Under the pieces are notes generated by a model, which did no database searches, was not told the DNA's origin, and saw nothing but the letters and a program-made list of their open reading frames with translations. A program made the translations under genes and the position numbers. This document shows, piece after piece, positions 22,056-30,772 of a stretch of DNA of 64,000 bases. The DNA is from Desulfoluna sp942491485 (GTDB lineage Bacteria > Desulfobacterota > Desulfobacteria > Desulfobacterales > Desulfolunaceae), in contig CALOAX010000009.1 of NCBI GenBank assembly GCA_942491485.1, positions 62,001-126,000 on the forward strand. The letters run 5' to 3'. Each line of letters starts with the position of its first letter. Positions within the stretch are counted from its first letter, which is position 1.

Positions 22056-23468
22056 GTGGAAAAAAAGACAAAGATCGTAGCAACCATCTCCAACCTGAAG
22101 TGTGATGTTGATTTTTTAAAAGAGCTCTACGCTGCCGGGATGAACGTGGTGCGCCTCAACACCGCCCACATGACCACCGACAACGCCACTGAGGTCATCG
22201 ACAATGTTCGGGCCGTCTCTGAACACCTCGCCATCATGATCGACACCAAAGGGCCCGAAATACGCACGGTGCCCATGGAAGGCGAGCTTCAGGTCATCGC
22301 CGGAGACGCCATGGACGTGCGGGGCGACGCCTCCGGCACCTCGAAGGCCGGCCTCCTCTGCGTCTCTTACGACGGTCTTGCCGACGACGTCCCCGTAGGA
22401 AGCCAGCTTCTCATCGATGACGGCGACATCGCCCTTTCCGTCACTGGAAAAAGCGAAAAGACCCTTCACTGTGTCGTGGAAAATGACGGCGCCATCAAAG
22501 GCAGGAAGAGCATCAACATCCCAGATGTGGCCATCAACCTGCCCGCCCTCACAGAAAAAGACATCGAGTTCATCAAGTACTCCGCCGAAAACGATGTCGA
22601 CTTCATCGCCCACTCCTTTGTCCGCAAAAAAGAGGATGTCCTGGCGGTTCAGGCAATCCTGGACGCCAAGGGAAGCGAGGCAAAGATCATCGCCAAGATC
22701 GAAAACCAGGAAGGCCTCGACAACATCGACGAGATCCTGGATTACGCCTTCGGCGCCATGATCGCCCGTGGCGACCTCGCCATCGAAATTCCAGCCGAGC
22801 GCATTCCCCTCATCCAGAAAAAGCTGGTGACCAAGTGCGTGGAAAAACGAAAGCCCGTGATCATCGCCACCCAGATGCTCCACTCCATGATCCACTCCCC
22901 GCGCCCCACCCGCGCTGAGGTCTCGGACGTGGGCAATGCCTGCCTGGACGGCACCGACGCCATCATGCTCTCCGGTGAAACCGCCAACGGAAAGTACCCG
23001 GTGGAGGCGGTAAAAACCATGACCCGCATCGCCCTGGAGATCGAGGAGAGTCGCAGCACCTTCAACGACACACCCTACACCCTGGAAAACAAAATCACCG
23101 ACTACCTCACCAAGGCCGCGGTGAAAGCGGCCCTGCGCATCCCCACAAAGGCGATCGTCGCCGACACCCTCACCGGGCGCACCATAAGGGGCCTGGCCGC
23201 CTACCGGGGCGAAAACCCCATCTACGCCCAGTGCTACAGCAAACGCACCATGCGAGAGCTCGCCCTCTCCTTCGGCGTCCACTGCAGCTACATGAAACTC
23301 AACCAAACCACCAATGAGTTTCTCTATGAAGCCCTCACCCGCCTCATGGCCAAAGACGCCTTCACGGAAGAGGACCTCCTCGTGGTCCTGGCCGGCCACT
23401 TCGGGGCCGCCAATGGCGCCTCCTTCGTGGAGATCAGCACCGCAAAAAACCTGCTGAGCAGGGGATAA
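22056..23468 (+). CDS. pyk: Pyruvate kinase
   Basis: Transfers phosphate from phosphoenolpyruvate to ADP. The protein has 470 residues and the start is GTG at 22056 (EKKTKIVATISNLKCD). Active-site segments include IMIDTKGPEIRT, AKIENQEGLDNIDEIL, GAMIARGDLAIEIP, the ATQMLHSM and PTRAEVSDVGNACLDGTDAIMLSGETANGKYP block, and a C-terminal domain. The usual NFSHG near the N terminus reads NTAHM here, a variant I recall from Bacteroidetes-type enzymes. The gene stands alone. A repeat fragment begins over its last codons and a strong hairpin terminator follows. Confidence 0.95.
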   Translation: MEKKTKIVATISNLKCDVDFLKELYAAGMNVVRLNTAHMTTDNATEVIDNVRAVSEHLAIMIDTKGPEIRTVPMEGELQVIAGDAMDVRGDASGTSKAGLLCVSYDGLADDVPVGSQLLIDDGDIALSVTGKSEKTLHCVVENDGAIKGRKSINIPDVAINLPALTEKDIEFIKYSAENDVDFIAHSFVRKKEDVLAVQAILDAKGSEAKIIAKIENQEGLDNIDEILDYAFGAMIARGDLAIEIPAERIPLIQKKLVTKCVEKRKPVIIATQMLHSMIHSPRPTRAEVSDVGNACLDGTDAIMLSGETANGKYPVEAVKTMTRIALEIEESRSTFNDTPYTLENKITDYLTKAAVKAALRIPTKAIVADTLTGRTIRGLAAYRGENPIYAQCYSKRTMRELALSFGVHCSYMKLNQTTNEFLYEALTRLMAKDAFTEEDLLVVLAGHFGAANGASFVEISTAKNLLSRG

Positions 23469-23549
23469 TCCCCTGCACCCCAGGTTCGCAAATGCTCCAG
23501 GGCTCGTGCCTCGCCCCTTCACATTTGCTGACGGGCTGCGCCCGTAAAA
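23459..23549. repeat. Intergenic repeat copy 1 (type II, partial)
   Basis: CAGGGGATAATCCCCTG hairpin, then a GCAAATG...CATTTGC stem around a degenerate CTCGTGCCTCG core, then ACGGGCTGCGCCCGT. It overlaps the last codons of pyk. The GCAAATG/CATTTGC arms differ from the GCGAATG/CATTCGC arms of other copies on both sides, so pairing is kept. Confidence 0.7.
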
Positions 23550-23561
23550 TCAACAAACAAA

Positions 23562-23596
23562 AAGGAGCCGTGGGGGAATCCCCCCCACGGCTCCTT
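23562..23596. terminator. Strong bidirectional hairpin between pyk and hemolysin III gene
   Basis: AAGGAGCCGTGGGGG pairs with CCCCCCACGGCTCCTT. It lies between convergent genes, with an A-rich left flank and a TTGCGTTT right flank. Confidence 0.75.
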
Positions 23597-23631
23597 GCGT
23601 TTGATCATCAAGGCATCAAGGGTAAAGGCTT

Positions 23632-24291
23632 TCAGCTGAAAACAGGGATCACATAGAAAAGCACGGCGAAAAAATGGAGTACGCTACCGCCCAGGACGAA
23701 GAGGTGCCATATGGCATGATTGAAAGGAAGCGTCTCCCATACATAAAAGACGATTCCGAAGGTGTAGGAAAGCCCTCCGAGCAGCAACAACACCAACCCA
23801 CCGGTTGGCACTGCGGCCATAAGCGGTTTCACGACAAAAGCCACCGCCCACCCCATCCCGGTATAGAGACCGAGGGAAAGCAACTCCCACCGGTTGAGGG
23901 AAAAGACTTTCAAAATGATGCCCAGGATGGCCGCCCCCCAAATGACACCGAACAAAGCCCATCCCCAAGCGCCTCGAAGGCTCACAAGGGTGAAGGGAGT
24001 GTAGGTACCGGCGATGAGCAGAAAAATGGCGGCGTGGTCCAGGACCCTGAAGACGGATTTCGCGCGGGGGATGGGAATGCTGTGATAGAGGGTCGAAAAA
24101 GAATAGAGGAGAACCAGCGTGGTGCCAAAAACACTGGCCCCGATAATATGCCAGGCGTCGCCATAGAGAGAGGCAAAGGTGGTCATGATACACAATGCCG
24201 CGATGCCGAAGAGCACCCCGACACCGTGGGTGATGCTGTTGGCGATCTCCTCAGCGGCACTGTAGCGGGGCAAGGCTGCAACTGCGCTCAT
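23632..24291 (-). CDS. Hemolysin III family / PAQR-type membrane protein
   Basis: A 219-residue polytopic inner-membrane protein with about seven hydrophobic segments. The family histidines are present: SITHGVGVLFG near the N terminus, STLYHSIP, LDHAAIFLLIAGTYTPF and AIWHLFVLGGSVLHFFAV near the end. It belongs to the hemolysin III / PAQR superfamily. Despite the name, bacterial members are linked to membrane fluidity homeostasis rather than lysis in most organisms, and the substrate here is unknown. Convergent with pyk, single gene. Confidence 0.9.
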   Translation of the reverse strand: MSAVAALPRYSAAEEIANSITHGVGVLFGIAALCIMTTFASLYGDAWHIIGASVFGTTLVLLYSFSTLYHSIPIPRAKSVFRVLDHAAIFLLIAGTYTPFTLVSLRGAWGWALFGVIWGAAILGIILKVFSLNRWELLSLGLYTGMGWAVAFVVKPLMAAVPTGGLVLLLLGGLSYTFGIVFYVWETLPFNHAIWHLFVLGGSVLHFFAVLFYVIPVFS

Positions 24292-24440
24292 CTTTCTCTC
24301 CAGATACTTTCAGGGGTGTACCAAACGAACCAAACCAACCTAAAACAGTACACATCCCCCTGAAATCCTGCAATTAAAAAGAGCCAAACAACTCGTTTCA
24401 AGCGTATTGTTTGTATAAAACCACGAAGAACACGAAGCCC

Positions 24441-24520
24441 CTTAGGGTTGCACGACGATGAGGAAAGATCGAATCCCCTCGAACCTGGGGTCAAGGGGCT
24501 CAGCCCCTTGCCGCCAGAGT
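24441..24520. repeat. Intergenic repeat copy 2 (degenerate)
   Basis: A reverse-oriented fragment with CAAGGGGCTCAGCCCCTTG, where both arms of the usual CCAGGGGAT/ATCCCCTGG hairpin have changed together, then GCCGCCAGAG in place of GCCGCCGGAG. It precedes the ubiE stop by a few bases. Confidence 0.5.
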
Positions 24521-24528
24521 CACACTTT

Positions 24529-25290
24529 TTACCCCTTTTTGCCGGTGAAGAGGGTCACGATGCCGAAGGTCATGGGGCGGGCGTGAACGTCGGTGAAGCC
24601 GGCCTCGGTCATGATGGCTTTGAATTCGGCGTGGCTGGGGAACTTGAGCACCGAGTCGGGCAGGTAGCTGTAGGCCCCTTTGTTTTTGGAAAAGAGTCCG
24701 CCGATGATGGGAAGGACCTTCTGGAAGTAGAGAAGGTAGAGCCCCCGCAGCAGTTTGTTTGTAGGGGTGGTGAGTTCAAGCACGGCGACGCGGCCCTCTT
24801 CCTTCAAGCAGCGGTGGAACTCCTCCAGGGCACCTTTGCGGTCCATGATGTTGCGGATGCCGAAGGCGATGGTGACGGCGTCATAGGCCTCATCAAAGGA
24901 AGGGAGGGCCAGGCCGTTTCCCTGGGCCAGGGCAATGGCCTTTCCGTGGGGTTCTTTGGCCACCTTGATTTTACCGAGGGCCAGCATATTAAAGGAAAAA
25001 TCGGTGGCGGTGACAGCAAGGCGCCCCTGGGTTCGGCGAACTGCCTCGATGGCCATATCGCAAGTGCCACAGGCCACATCCAGCATTTTTTTTCCGCGCC
25101 CGTTTCCAAGCTTGAGGGAGGCGATGGCCCTGCGTCTCCAGATCACATCCTGGTACAGGCTCAGGCTTCGATTCAAAAAATCATACTTCGGGGCGATGGC
25201 GTCAAACATCTCCCTGATAAAGGGAAGCTCTACATTATTCATTGACAACACCAAATTCTGGTTTAATTTAGTCCATGGTTCTGCCGACAT
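24529..25290 (-). CDS. ubiE: Demethylmenaquinone/ubiquinone C-methyltransferase
   Basis: A SAM-dependent methyltransferase of quinone biosynthesis, here probably acting on demethylmenaquinone. Up to 253 residues. Family signatures are FDAIAPKYDFLNRSLSLYQDVIWRR near the N terminus, the SAM motif MLDVACGTCDMA, and the second signature FGIRNIMDRKGALEEFHRCLKEEGRVAVLEL. The start is uncertain: ATG 25290 gives MSAEPWTKLNQ, while ATG 25242 (MNNVELPFIREMFD) fits the usual family length better. Neither has a clear ribosome site. It stands alone and diverges from dnaJ. Confidence 0.93.
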   Translation of the reverse strand: MSAEPWTKLNQNLVLSMNNVELPFIREMFDAIAPKYDFLNRSLSLYQDVIWRRRAIASLKLGNGRGKKMLDVACGTCDMAIEAVRRTQGRLAVTATDFSFNMLALGKIKVAKEPHGKAIALAQGNGLALPSFDEAYDAVTIAFGIRNIMDRKGALEEFHRCLKEEGRVAVLELTTPTNKLLRGLYLLYFQKVLPIIGGLFSKNKGAYSYLPDSVLKFPSHAEFKAIMTEAGFTDVHARPMTFGIVTLFTGKKG

Positions 25291-25486
25291 GGGAGGGGTG
25301 CGCCCTGATGAACGTCACCTGATGGTGGCGGAACCACGCCGACGGCCATGCCGCATGTTTTGCGCAGCCTTAGATAATAAAAAATATGATCCCGTGCCCC
25401 AAGAGGGGCGCATCGCAGGACCAAACCACGGAACTATCACAATTGGTCAATCGTGACAACCTGTTGGAAGCGTATCGGAAATATAC

Positions 25487-26599
25487 ATGACGACGAAAAG
25501 AGACTACTACGAAATCCTCGGCGTCGATCGCGACGCGAGTGCCGAGGAGCTGAAAAAGAAATACCGCAAGCTGGCACTTAAGTATCATCCCGACCGAAAC
25601 CCTGGAGACAAAGAGGCCGAGGACAGGTTCAAAGAAGCCGCCGAAGCCTACGATGTCCTCACCGACGCCAAGAAGCGCCAGGTTTACGACCAGTACGGCC
25701 ACCAGGGCCTTGAGGGCAATGGATTCTCCGGTGCCGGCGGGTTTGATGACATCTTCTCAAACTTTGGCGACATCTTCGAAGACTTCTTCGGGATGGGCGG
25801 TGGCCGGGGACGCGGACGTGGCAGAAGCCGTGTCCAGCGGGGTGCCGACCTTCGGTACGACCTCACCATCGATTTTGAAGAGGCCGCCTTCGGCACGGAA
25901 AAAGAGATCAAGCTGGACAAGCGAGAAACCTGCCCCACTTGTGAGGGCAACGGATGCAAGCCCGGTACCGAGCCAGAGGTCTGCCATCTCTGCAAGGGCA
26001 CAGGACAGCACACACAGAGCCAGGGTTTCTTCACCGTCCGCTCCACATGCCCCTCTTGCCAGGGACGCGGAAAGACCATCAAGACCCCTTGCACCGAGTG
26101 CCGTGGACGCGGCCAGATTGCAGTCAGCAAGACCGTCTCCCTGAAGATCCCCGCAGGGGTGGACACCGACTCCCGCCTGCGCCTCACCAGCGAAGGGGAA
26201 GCCAGCCCCAACGGAGGCCCCCCCGGCGATCTTTACGTCTTTATCTCCGTGCGTCCCCACAAGCACTTCCAGCGCAACGACACGGACATCATCTGCCTGG
26301 TGGAGATTTCATTCACCCAGGCAGCCCTGGGAGCCACCATCACCATCCCCACCCTGGAAGGTGACGAAACACTCAAGATCCCAGCCGGTACTCAGTATGC
26401 CGATACCTTCCGGTTCCCCGGCAAGGGCATCCCCTCTCTTCGAGGGGGCCGACGGGGCGACCAGATCATCCAGGTGGAGATCACCACCCCCAAAAAACTC
26501 TCCAAAAAACAGGAGAAGCTGCTTCGGGAGTTTGAAAAGCTTGATTCTGAAAAGTTCAGCAACAGGCTGAAAAACCTCCTCAAGGGTTCCGGATATTAG
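25487..26599 (+). CDS. dnaJ: Chaperone DnaJ
   Basis: A 370-residue type I Hsp40 that delivers clients to DnaK and stimulates its ATPase. The J domain at 1-70 has the invariant HPD (KYHPDRNPGDKEAE). A Gly/Phe region (GGFDDIFSNFGDIFEDFFGMGGGRG) follows. The zinc domain has four CxxCxGxG repeats (CPTCEGNG, CHLCKGTG, CPSCQGRG, CTECRGRG). The C-terminal substrate domains end in LLKGSGY. dnaK and grpE are not adjacent, so it stands outside the common dnaKJ operon in this window. Only a weak ribosome site (GGAA) precedes the ATG. Confidence 0.97.
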   Translation: MTTKRDYYEILGVDRDASAEELKKKYRKLALKYHPDRNPGDKEAEDRFKEAAEAYDVLTDAKKRQVYDQYGHQGLEGNGFSGAGGFDDIFSNFGDIFEDFFGMGGGRGRGRGRSRVQRGADLRYDLTIDFEEAAFGTEKEIKLDKRETCPTCEGNGCKPGTEPEVCHLCKGTGQHTQSQGFFTVRSTCPSCQGRGKTIKTPCTECRGRGQIAVSKTVSLKIPAGVDTDSRLRLTSEGEASPNGGPPGDLYVFISVRPHKHFQRNDTDIICLVEISFTQAALGATITIPTLEGDETLKIPAGTQYADTFRFPGKGIPSLRGGRRGDQIIQVEITTPKKLSKKQEKLLREFEKLDSEKFSNRLKNLLKGSGY

Positions 26600-26644
26600 C
26601 CCTTAATACGCCTTGTTCAGGGAGTTCATACCGACAGAGCTCAA

Positions 26645-26669
26645 GGCCCCAACCCTATGGGTTGGGGCC
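26645..26669. repeat. Perfect hairpin between dnaJ and queD
   Basis: GGCCCCAACCC and GGGTTGGGGCC form a perfect 11-bp stem with loop TAT. No T run follows, so it is not a classic terminator. It could stabilise the dnaJ transcript or separate the two genes. Confidence 0.6.
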
Positions 26670-26721
26670 CTACACGACCGAAAGTGACGCGACACCTCTG
26701 CCACACGCCAAAGGAGAGCCC

Positions 26722-27093
26722 ATGTTTGAATTGAAAGTTACGACTCGTTTTGCAGCCGCCCACAGACTCACCATGGTGGGCAAGCAGTGTGAAAACCTCC
26801 ACGGTCACAACTGGCACGTGGAAGTGTACGTCCAGGGAGAAAAGCTCGACAAGGGCGGTGTCCTCATGGACTTCGGCATCGTCAAAAAGGAGCTCAAAGA
26901 GGTGATCGACACGCTGGATCACAAATACCTGAATGAGCTCGAAATCTTCAGCGAGGCACCCGCTTCTTCAGAGCACATTGCCATGTACATCGCCAAAGAG
27001 CTGGAGCGGCGCGTAAACGTGGACGGAGTCAAGGTGTCCCGCGTCTCAGCCTGGGAGTCTGATAACTCCTGCGCCACTTACATCGCTGACTGA
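26722..27093 (+). CDS. queD: 6-carboxytetrahydropterin synthase (QueD/PTPS family)
   Basis: A 123-residue enzyme that converts dihydroneopterin triphosphate to 6-carboxytetrahydropterin in queuosine (7-deazaguanine) synthesis. The start is the ATG at 26722 behind AAGGAG. Zinc ligands are in AAHRL and LHGHNWH. The catalytic Cys is in QCENLHGH, and the LDHKYLN and WESDNSC segments complete the site. PTPS-family members also act in folate or biopterin routes, but length and motifs fit QueD. The eukaryotic-type HisA gene follows by 23 bases. No other queuosine gene is nearby. Confidence 0.88.
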   Translation: MFELKVTTRFAAAHRLTMVGKQCENLHGHNWHVEVYVQGEKLDKGGVLMDFGIVKKELKEVIDTLDHKYLNELEIFSEAPASSEHIAMYIAKELERRVNVDGVKVSRVSAWESDNSCATYIAD

Positions 27094-27116
27094 ACCACTC
27101 TCCGGGATAGCTTGCC

Positions 27117-27875
27117 ATGAAATTCAGACCCTGCATCGACCTCCACCAGGGGGTCGTCAAACAAATCGTGGGCGGCACGTTGAAAGACGGGGACGATGCC
27201 CCCACCACCAACTTCGCCGCCACCCACCCTGCGTCTTGGTTTGCCGAGCGCTACCGGAATGACGGCCTCACCGGAGGCCATATCATCCAACTGGGTGCCG
27301 GCAACGAGGAGGCTGCCTGTGAGGCCCTGGCCGCTTGGCCAGATGGCATGCAGCTTGGGGGCGGTATCACGTGTGAAAACGCCAAAACCTGGCTCGACCG
27401 GGGGGCCTCATCCATCATCGTCACGTCCCACGTCTTCCATGACGGCCGAATTGACGAGGAGCGGCTCTCACGGCTGGTCAAGACGGTGGGAAAAGAACGG
27501 CTTGTCCTGGACCTCAGCTGCAGGCGGAGCGACGAGGGCTACCGCATCGTCACGGACCGCTGGCAGAAATGGACCGATGAGGTGATCACCCTTCCCCTTC
27601 TCGACCGACTGGCTGACTCCTGCCATGAATTCCTCATCCACGGCGTGGATGTGGAGGGCATGGTCTCAGGCATCGAAGAGCCTCTTGTTGAGCTGCTGGG
27701 GCAGTGGGGAAAACTCCCACTCACCTATGCGGGGGGGATTCGCGCCATCTCCGATATCGACAAAATCGACACCCTTGGCAAAGGAGCCATCGACTTCACC
27801 GTGGGCAGCGCCCTGGATATTTTCGGTGGAACCTCCCTCGCCTACGATGAGATCACCCGGCGCTTCCACGGCTGA
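27117..27875 (+). CDS. hisA: ProFAR isomerase, eukaryotic-type HisA
   Basis: Isomerises the ProFAR ribotide in histidine synthesis. The 252-residue TIM barrel opens MKFRPCIDLHQGVVKQIVGGTL, with the catalytic Asp in CIDLH, and has LGGGITCENAKTWLDRGAS, LVLDLSCR, ITLPLLDRLADSCHEFLIHGVDVEGM and LTYAGGIRAISDIDKI. This arrangement matches the fungal/plant HIS6 branch rather than the usual bacterial HisA, as far as I can judge by eye. No other his gene is adjacent, in contrast to the common his operon. Good start with a short gap after queD suggests cotranscription. Confidence 0.85.
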   Translation: MKFRPCIDLHQGVVKQIVGGTLKDGDDAPTTNFAATHPASWFAERYRNDGLTGGHIIQLGAGNEEAACEALAAWPDGMQLGGGITCENAKTWLDRGASSIIVTSHVFHDGRIDEERLSRLVKTVGKERLVLDLSCRRSDEGYRIVTDRWQKWTDEVITLPLLDRLADSCHEFLIHGVDVEGMVSGIEEPLVELLGQWGKLPLTYAGGIRAISDIDKIDTLGKGAIDFTVGSALDIFGGTSLAYDEITRRFHG

Positions 27876-27897
27876 CCCAGCCTGTTCTGTACAAATT

Positions 27898-27924
27898 GTG
27901 CAAATCAAGTTGCTTGATTTGCAC
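27898..27924. repeat. Perfect hairpin after hisA
   Basis: GTGCAAATCAAG and CTTGATTTGCAC pair perfectly (12 bp) around TTG. No T run follows. It probably marks the 3' end of the queD-hisA transcript. Confidence 0.6.
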
Positions 27925-28166
27925 ATCCCCTCTCTTTGCCATCCACATTCAATGTTCCCCCACGGCCTAAACTGCCTGAACGTCAAGCTCTTCCCTTCCC
28001 GTTGCCTATCAGGCACGATGTTTGCTTATATGGAAAGAGAACCAAGCCGGTAAGGTGCAGATTGACTCAAGCACACCAAGCCCGACTCCGTCACGTGGCT
28101 GCGGAGCGTTCCCGAAACCGGTATGTAACCATCACCAAACCAACCCATCCACGGAGGTCACCAACC

Positions 28167-29060
28167 ATGCTATCCTTTCTGCCAGGCCCGGTCAGGGGTA
28201 TGCTCGCCTTCCTGCTCTACTTTCTCAACTCCATTGTCATCATTGTTCCCCTCGTCACCGTTGCCGTCACCAAATTCCTGATCCCTTTCTCCTTCTGGCA
28301 GGTAATTTCACGGAAAATCCTCGATGTGCTCGCCACCACCTGGATCGATGTGAACACCTTCAATATGTGGCTCATGCAGGATTTTGACCTGGAAATTACC
28401 GGAACCGAGGGTCTGAAAAAAGATATGTGGTACCTCGTCATCAGCAACCACCAGAGCTGGGTCGACATCCTCATCCTCCAGCGGGCACTGAACCGCAAAA
28501 TCCCCTTTCTTAAATTCTTCCTCAAAAAAGAGCTCATATGGGTCCCCATCATGGGCCTTGCCTGGTGGGCCATGGACTTCCCATTCATGAAACGCTACTC
28601 CAAGGAGTTTCTGAAGAAGAACCCCCACCTCAAGGGCAAGGACATCGAGGTGACCCGCAAGGCCTGTGAAAAATACAAAACCCTGCCGGTCTCCATCGTC
28701 AACTTTGTGGAAGGCACCCGCTTTACCCCAGGCAAGCACAGCAGACAGAACTCCCCCTTCACGAACCTCCTCAAGCCCAAGGCCGGCGGCGTTGCCTTTG
28801 TCCTGGGATCCATGGGTGAGCTGATGACCGGCATCGTCAACGTCACCATCGTCTACCCCGACGGGCCCAAAAGCTTTGGGGAGTACCTCTGCGGAAAGGT
28901 GAAGGCCGTCAAGGTCCACGTGGAACTCATGGAGGTGACCCACGACACCATCGGGTCCTACGAAAACGACCCCGACTTCCGCGCCCACTTTCAAACCTGG
29001 ATCAACGGCGTCTGGGAAGAGAAAGACCGGCGTATCGACACCATGCGCAACGCAGCCTGA
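28167..29060 (+). CDS. Lysophospholipid acyltransferase (PlsC/YihG-like)
   Basis: A 297-residue membrane acyltransferase. The start chosen is the ATG at 28167 behind GGAGG (MLSFLPGPVRGMLAFLLYF), since the upstream open frame has no family similarity. A hydrophobic N-terminal segment of about 40 residues precedes the HX4D catalytic motif (ISNHQSWVDIL), FPFMKRYSK and the EGTRF motif with KPKAGG. The family moves acyl groups from acyl-CoA or acyl-ACP to glycerophospholipids, and YihG-type members are the closest by motif. Single gene with repeat fragments downstream. Confidence 0.88.
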   Translation: MLSFLPGPVRGMLAFLLYFLNSIVIIVPLVTVAVTKFLIPFSFWQVISRKILDVLATTWIDVNTFNMWLMQDFDLEITGTEGLKKDMWYLVISNHQSWVDILILQRALNRKIPFLKFFLKKELIWVPIMGLAWWAMDFPFMKRYSKEFLKKNPHLKGKDIEVTRKACEKYKTLPVSIVNFVEGTRFTPGKHSRQNSPFTNLLKPKAGGVAFVLGSMGELMTGIVNVTIVYPDGPKSFGEYLCGKVKAVKVHVELMEVTHDTIGSYENDPDFRAHFQTWINGVWEEKDRRIDTMRNAA

Positions 29061-29062
29061 CC

Positions 29063-29127
29063 AGGGGATGATCCCCTGGACCCCATATGGCGCCCGAAGT
29101 CAGGCGCTCCTGCGGAGCACCTGACTT
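29063..29127. repeat. Intergenic repeat copy 3 (type II head plus unique hairpin)
   Basis: CCAGGGGATGATCCCCTGG, then a long perfect stem CCCGAAGTCAGG...CCTGACTTCGGG enclosing GCTCCTGCGGAGC. The stem sequence differs from all other copies in this window. It follows the acyltransferase stop at once. Confidence 0.65.
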
Positions 29128-29260
29128 CGGGTGCACGACGACTTTCGTTATGCACATGGAGTCGTTGGCCCGGTCATACCCGAGTAATCCACAGCCTGCG
29201 AAGGCCCCTTCAACCCACCCTTTCCCATTTAAATCAAAGCCAAACGTAACGATATAGCTA
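29128..29260. other. Intergenic spacer between repeat copies 3 and 4
   Basis: Nothing recognisable. Together with the two flanking repeat copies it fills the gap between the acyltransferase and the first metallo-beta-lactamase-fold gene (29061-29631). Confidence 0.4.
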
Positions 29261-29448
29261 TGCCTCCGGCGGCCCTGCCGGGGACTAAACTTTTGCCTGA
29301 TCTGAAAGAGTGGGTTTAACAAACAGGCCTTAAAAGCACGTCCTAAATCATTCCTGCACGAAAGGCGGATGTGATTTGACCCGAGGAATGAGGGGCAAAG
29401 CGCATCCGCAACCTGCTTTCGAGGTGGCACACCTCGCCGCCGGAGGCA
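29261..29448 (+). repeat. Intergenic repeat copy 4 (type I, complete)
   Basis: A complete 188-base copy. The left end is TGCCTCCGGCGGCC and the right end GCCGCCGGAGGCA. Between them lie CTTTTGCC..., GGGTTTAACAAACAGG, a GCGGATGTG...CGCATCCGC stem around the CCCGAGGAATGAGGGG core, and CGAGGTGGCACACCTCG. It can serve as the reference for the family. Confidence 0.85.
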
Positions 29449-29631
29449 GTTTTTTACTCTTTTCTCTTACCCAACCTGCCTTCAAGATGGCCCCAGGCCT
29501 CCTCAAGGAACATTGGCTCCCTTTGATATTCAGGTATTTACAGGCCAAATCAAGTGGTATACCTTTTTTAAAAAAGGTGTGGCGAATGTGTGCTGCGATG
29601 ATGAAATGGATTTTTTCAAGGGAGTGGCAGG

Positions 29632-30471
29632 ATGGAATGTGGCGGCTACAAATGTTTTGCGGTGGAGATGTGTGATTTTCTTCTGGACGGTGGGGCGATG
29701 TTCGGGGTGGTGCCCAAGCCTCTCTGGGAGAGAAAGATTCCGGCTGACGAGAAAAACCGCATCCCCCTGAAGGCAAGGACCTTGCTCCTATGCGGCCATG
29801 GACGCAACATCCTGGTGGACACAGGATGCGGCACGAAGTTCAGTGAAAAAGAGCTGGCCATATACGGGGTCACCGCCACCCGAAGCCCCGATGAAGCGCT
29901 GTCTGATTACGACCTCTCCACAGCGGAGATCACCGACGTGATCCTCACCCACCTCCACTTTGACCATGCAGGGGGAAGCACCTTTCTTAAAGATGGCGAG
30001 GCGGTGCCCACCTTCCCGAACGCCACGTACTACACGCAAAAACGTCAGCTTGACTGGGCAAAACATCCCACCATGAGAGACCGGGCCAGCTTCTTCTCTG
30101 ACAACTGGGCCCCCATGGAAAAAAGCGGCCAGCTGACGGTCCTTGACGGCAACAATCTGCCCCTTCCAAACATCGAGCTTCTCTTTTCCGACGGCCACAC
30201 CTGCGGCCAGCAGCTCCCCCTGGTCAAGGGCGAGAACGGTGCCCTCCTCTACTGTGGAGACCTGATTCCCACCTCGGCCCACATCCCTGTCCCCTGGCAT
30301 ATGGGGTACGACAACCAGCCACTGGTCATCATGGCCGAAAAGGAGCGCACCCTCAAAGAGGCCGTGGAAAAAAACTGGACCCTCTTCTTTGAGCACGACC
30401 CCACCATCGCTGCCGTCACCCTGAAAGAGGGACGCAAAGGGGTGGAGATGGACCAGCTGGTGGAGATTTAA
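29632..30471 (+). CDS. Metallo-beta-lactamase-fold hydrolase (lactonase-like)
   Basis: A 279-residue cytoplasmic MBL-fold protein with no signal peptide. The metal motif is THLHFDHAGG, followed by a later His (SDGHTCGQQ), Asp (YCGDLIP) and His (FFEHDP), the full set of binuclear zinc ligands in this fold. The overall pattern resembles the AHL-lactonase / quorum-quenching branch, but MBL substrates cannot be assigned from motifs alone. The start MECGGYKCF follows GGGAGTGGCAGG. The gene is bounded by repeats on both sides. Confidence 0.85.
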   Translation: MECGGYKCFAVEMCDFLLDGGAMFGVVPKPLWERKIPADEKNRIPLKARTLLLCGHGRNILVDTGCGTKFSEKELAIYGVTATRSPDEALSDYDLSTAEITDVILTHLHFDHAGGSTFLKDGEAVPTFPNATYYTQKRQLDWAKHPTMRDRASFFSDNWAPMEKSGQLTVLDGNNLPLPNIELLFSDGHTCGQQLPLVKGENGALLYCGDLIPTSAHIPVPWHMGYDNQPLVIMAEKERTLKEAVEKNWTLFFEHDPTIAAVTLKEGRKGVEMDQLVEI

Positions 30472-30481
30472 AAGAAACAAG

Positions 30482-30584
30482 CCTCCGGCGGCCAGGGGAT
30501 GATCCCCTGGACCCCAGTTGGCGAATGCTCCTGCCCCTCGTTCCTCGGGCCACTCACATTCGCTGACGGGCTGCGCCCGTGGAT
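30482..30584. repeat. Intergenic repeat copy 5 (type II)
   Basis: GCCTCCGGCGGCCAGGGGAT...ATCCCCTGGACCCC, a GCGAATG...CATTCGC stem holding CCCTCGTTCCTCGGG, then GACGGGCTGCGCCCGTGG. No right-hand GCCGCCGGAGGC end is seen. With about 190 unassigned bases to its right it fills the 30472-30772 gap. Confidence 0.75.
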
Positions 30585-30772
30585 AAGATTACCCGTGATA
30601 CTCATCGGTTCGCCCACCCAGGCCAGCTGAGTGACTCCGGCGGTAAACGAAGCAACGCCTGAAGATGAATAAAGAGAATGCCCCCACGCATCATAAATAA
30701 CCATACCCATATTTTATCCCTGATGCCATACAGCACCAGAGCACATACCCTTAACTCAACTTGGAGAAACCC

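Noticed and set aside
21840..22080. Small frame ahead of pyk read as a gene
   Set aside because: No ribosome site, no similarity, and it overlaps the pyk start in another frame.
22116..23522. Minus-strand frame opposite pyk
   Set aside because: pyk on the plus strand has the full pyruvate-kinase motif set.
30468..30710. Minus-strand frame with YDAWGHSLYSSSG, faintly RHS-like
   Set aside because: Too short, part of it is repeat copy 5, and no second RHS motif is present.
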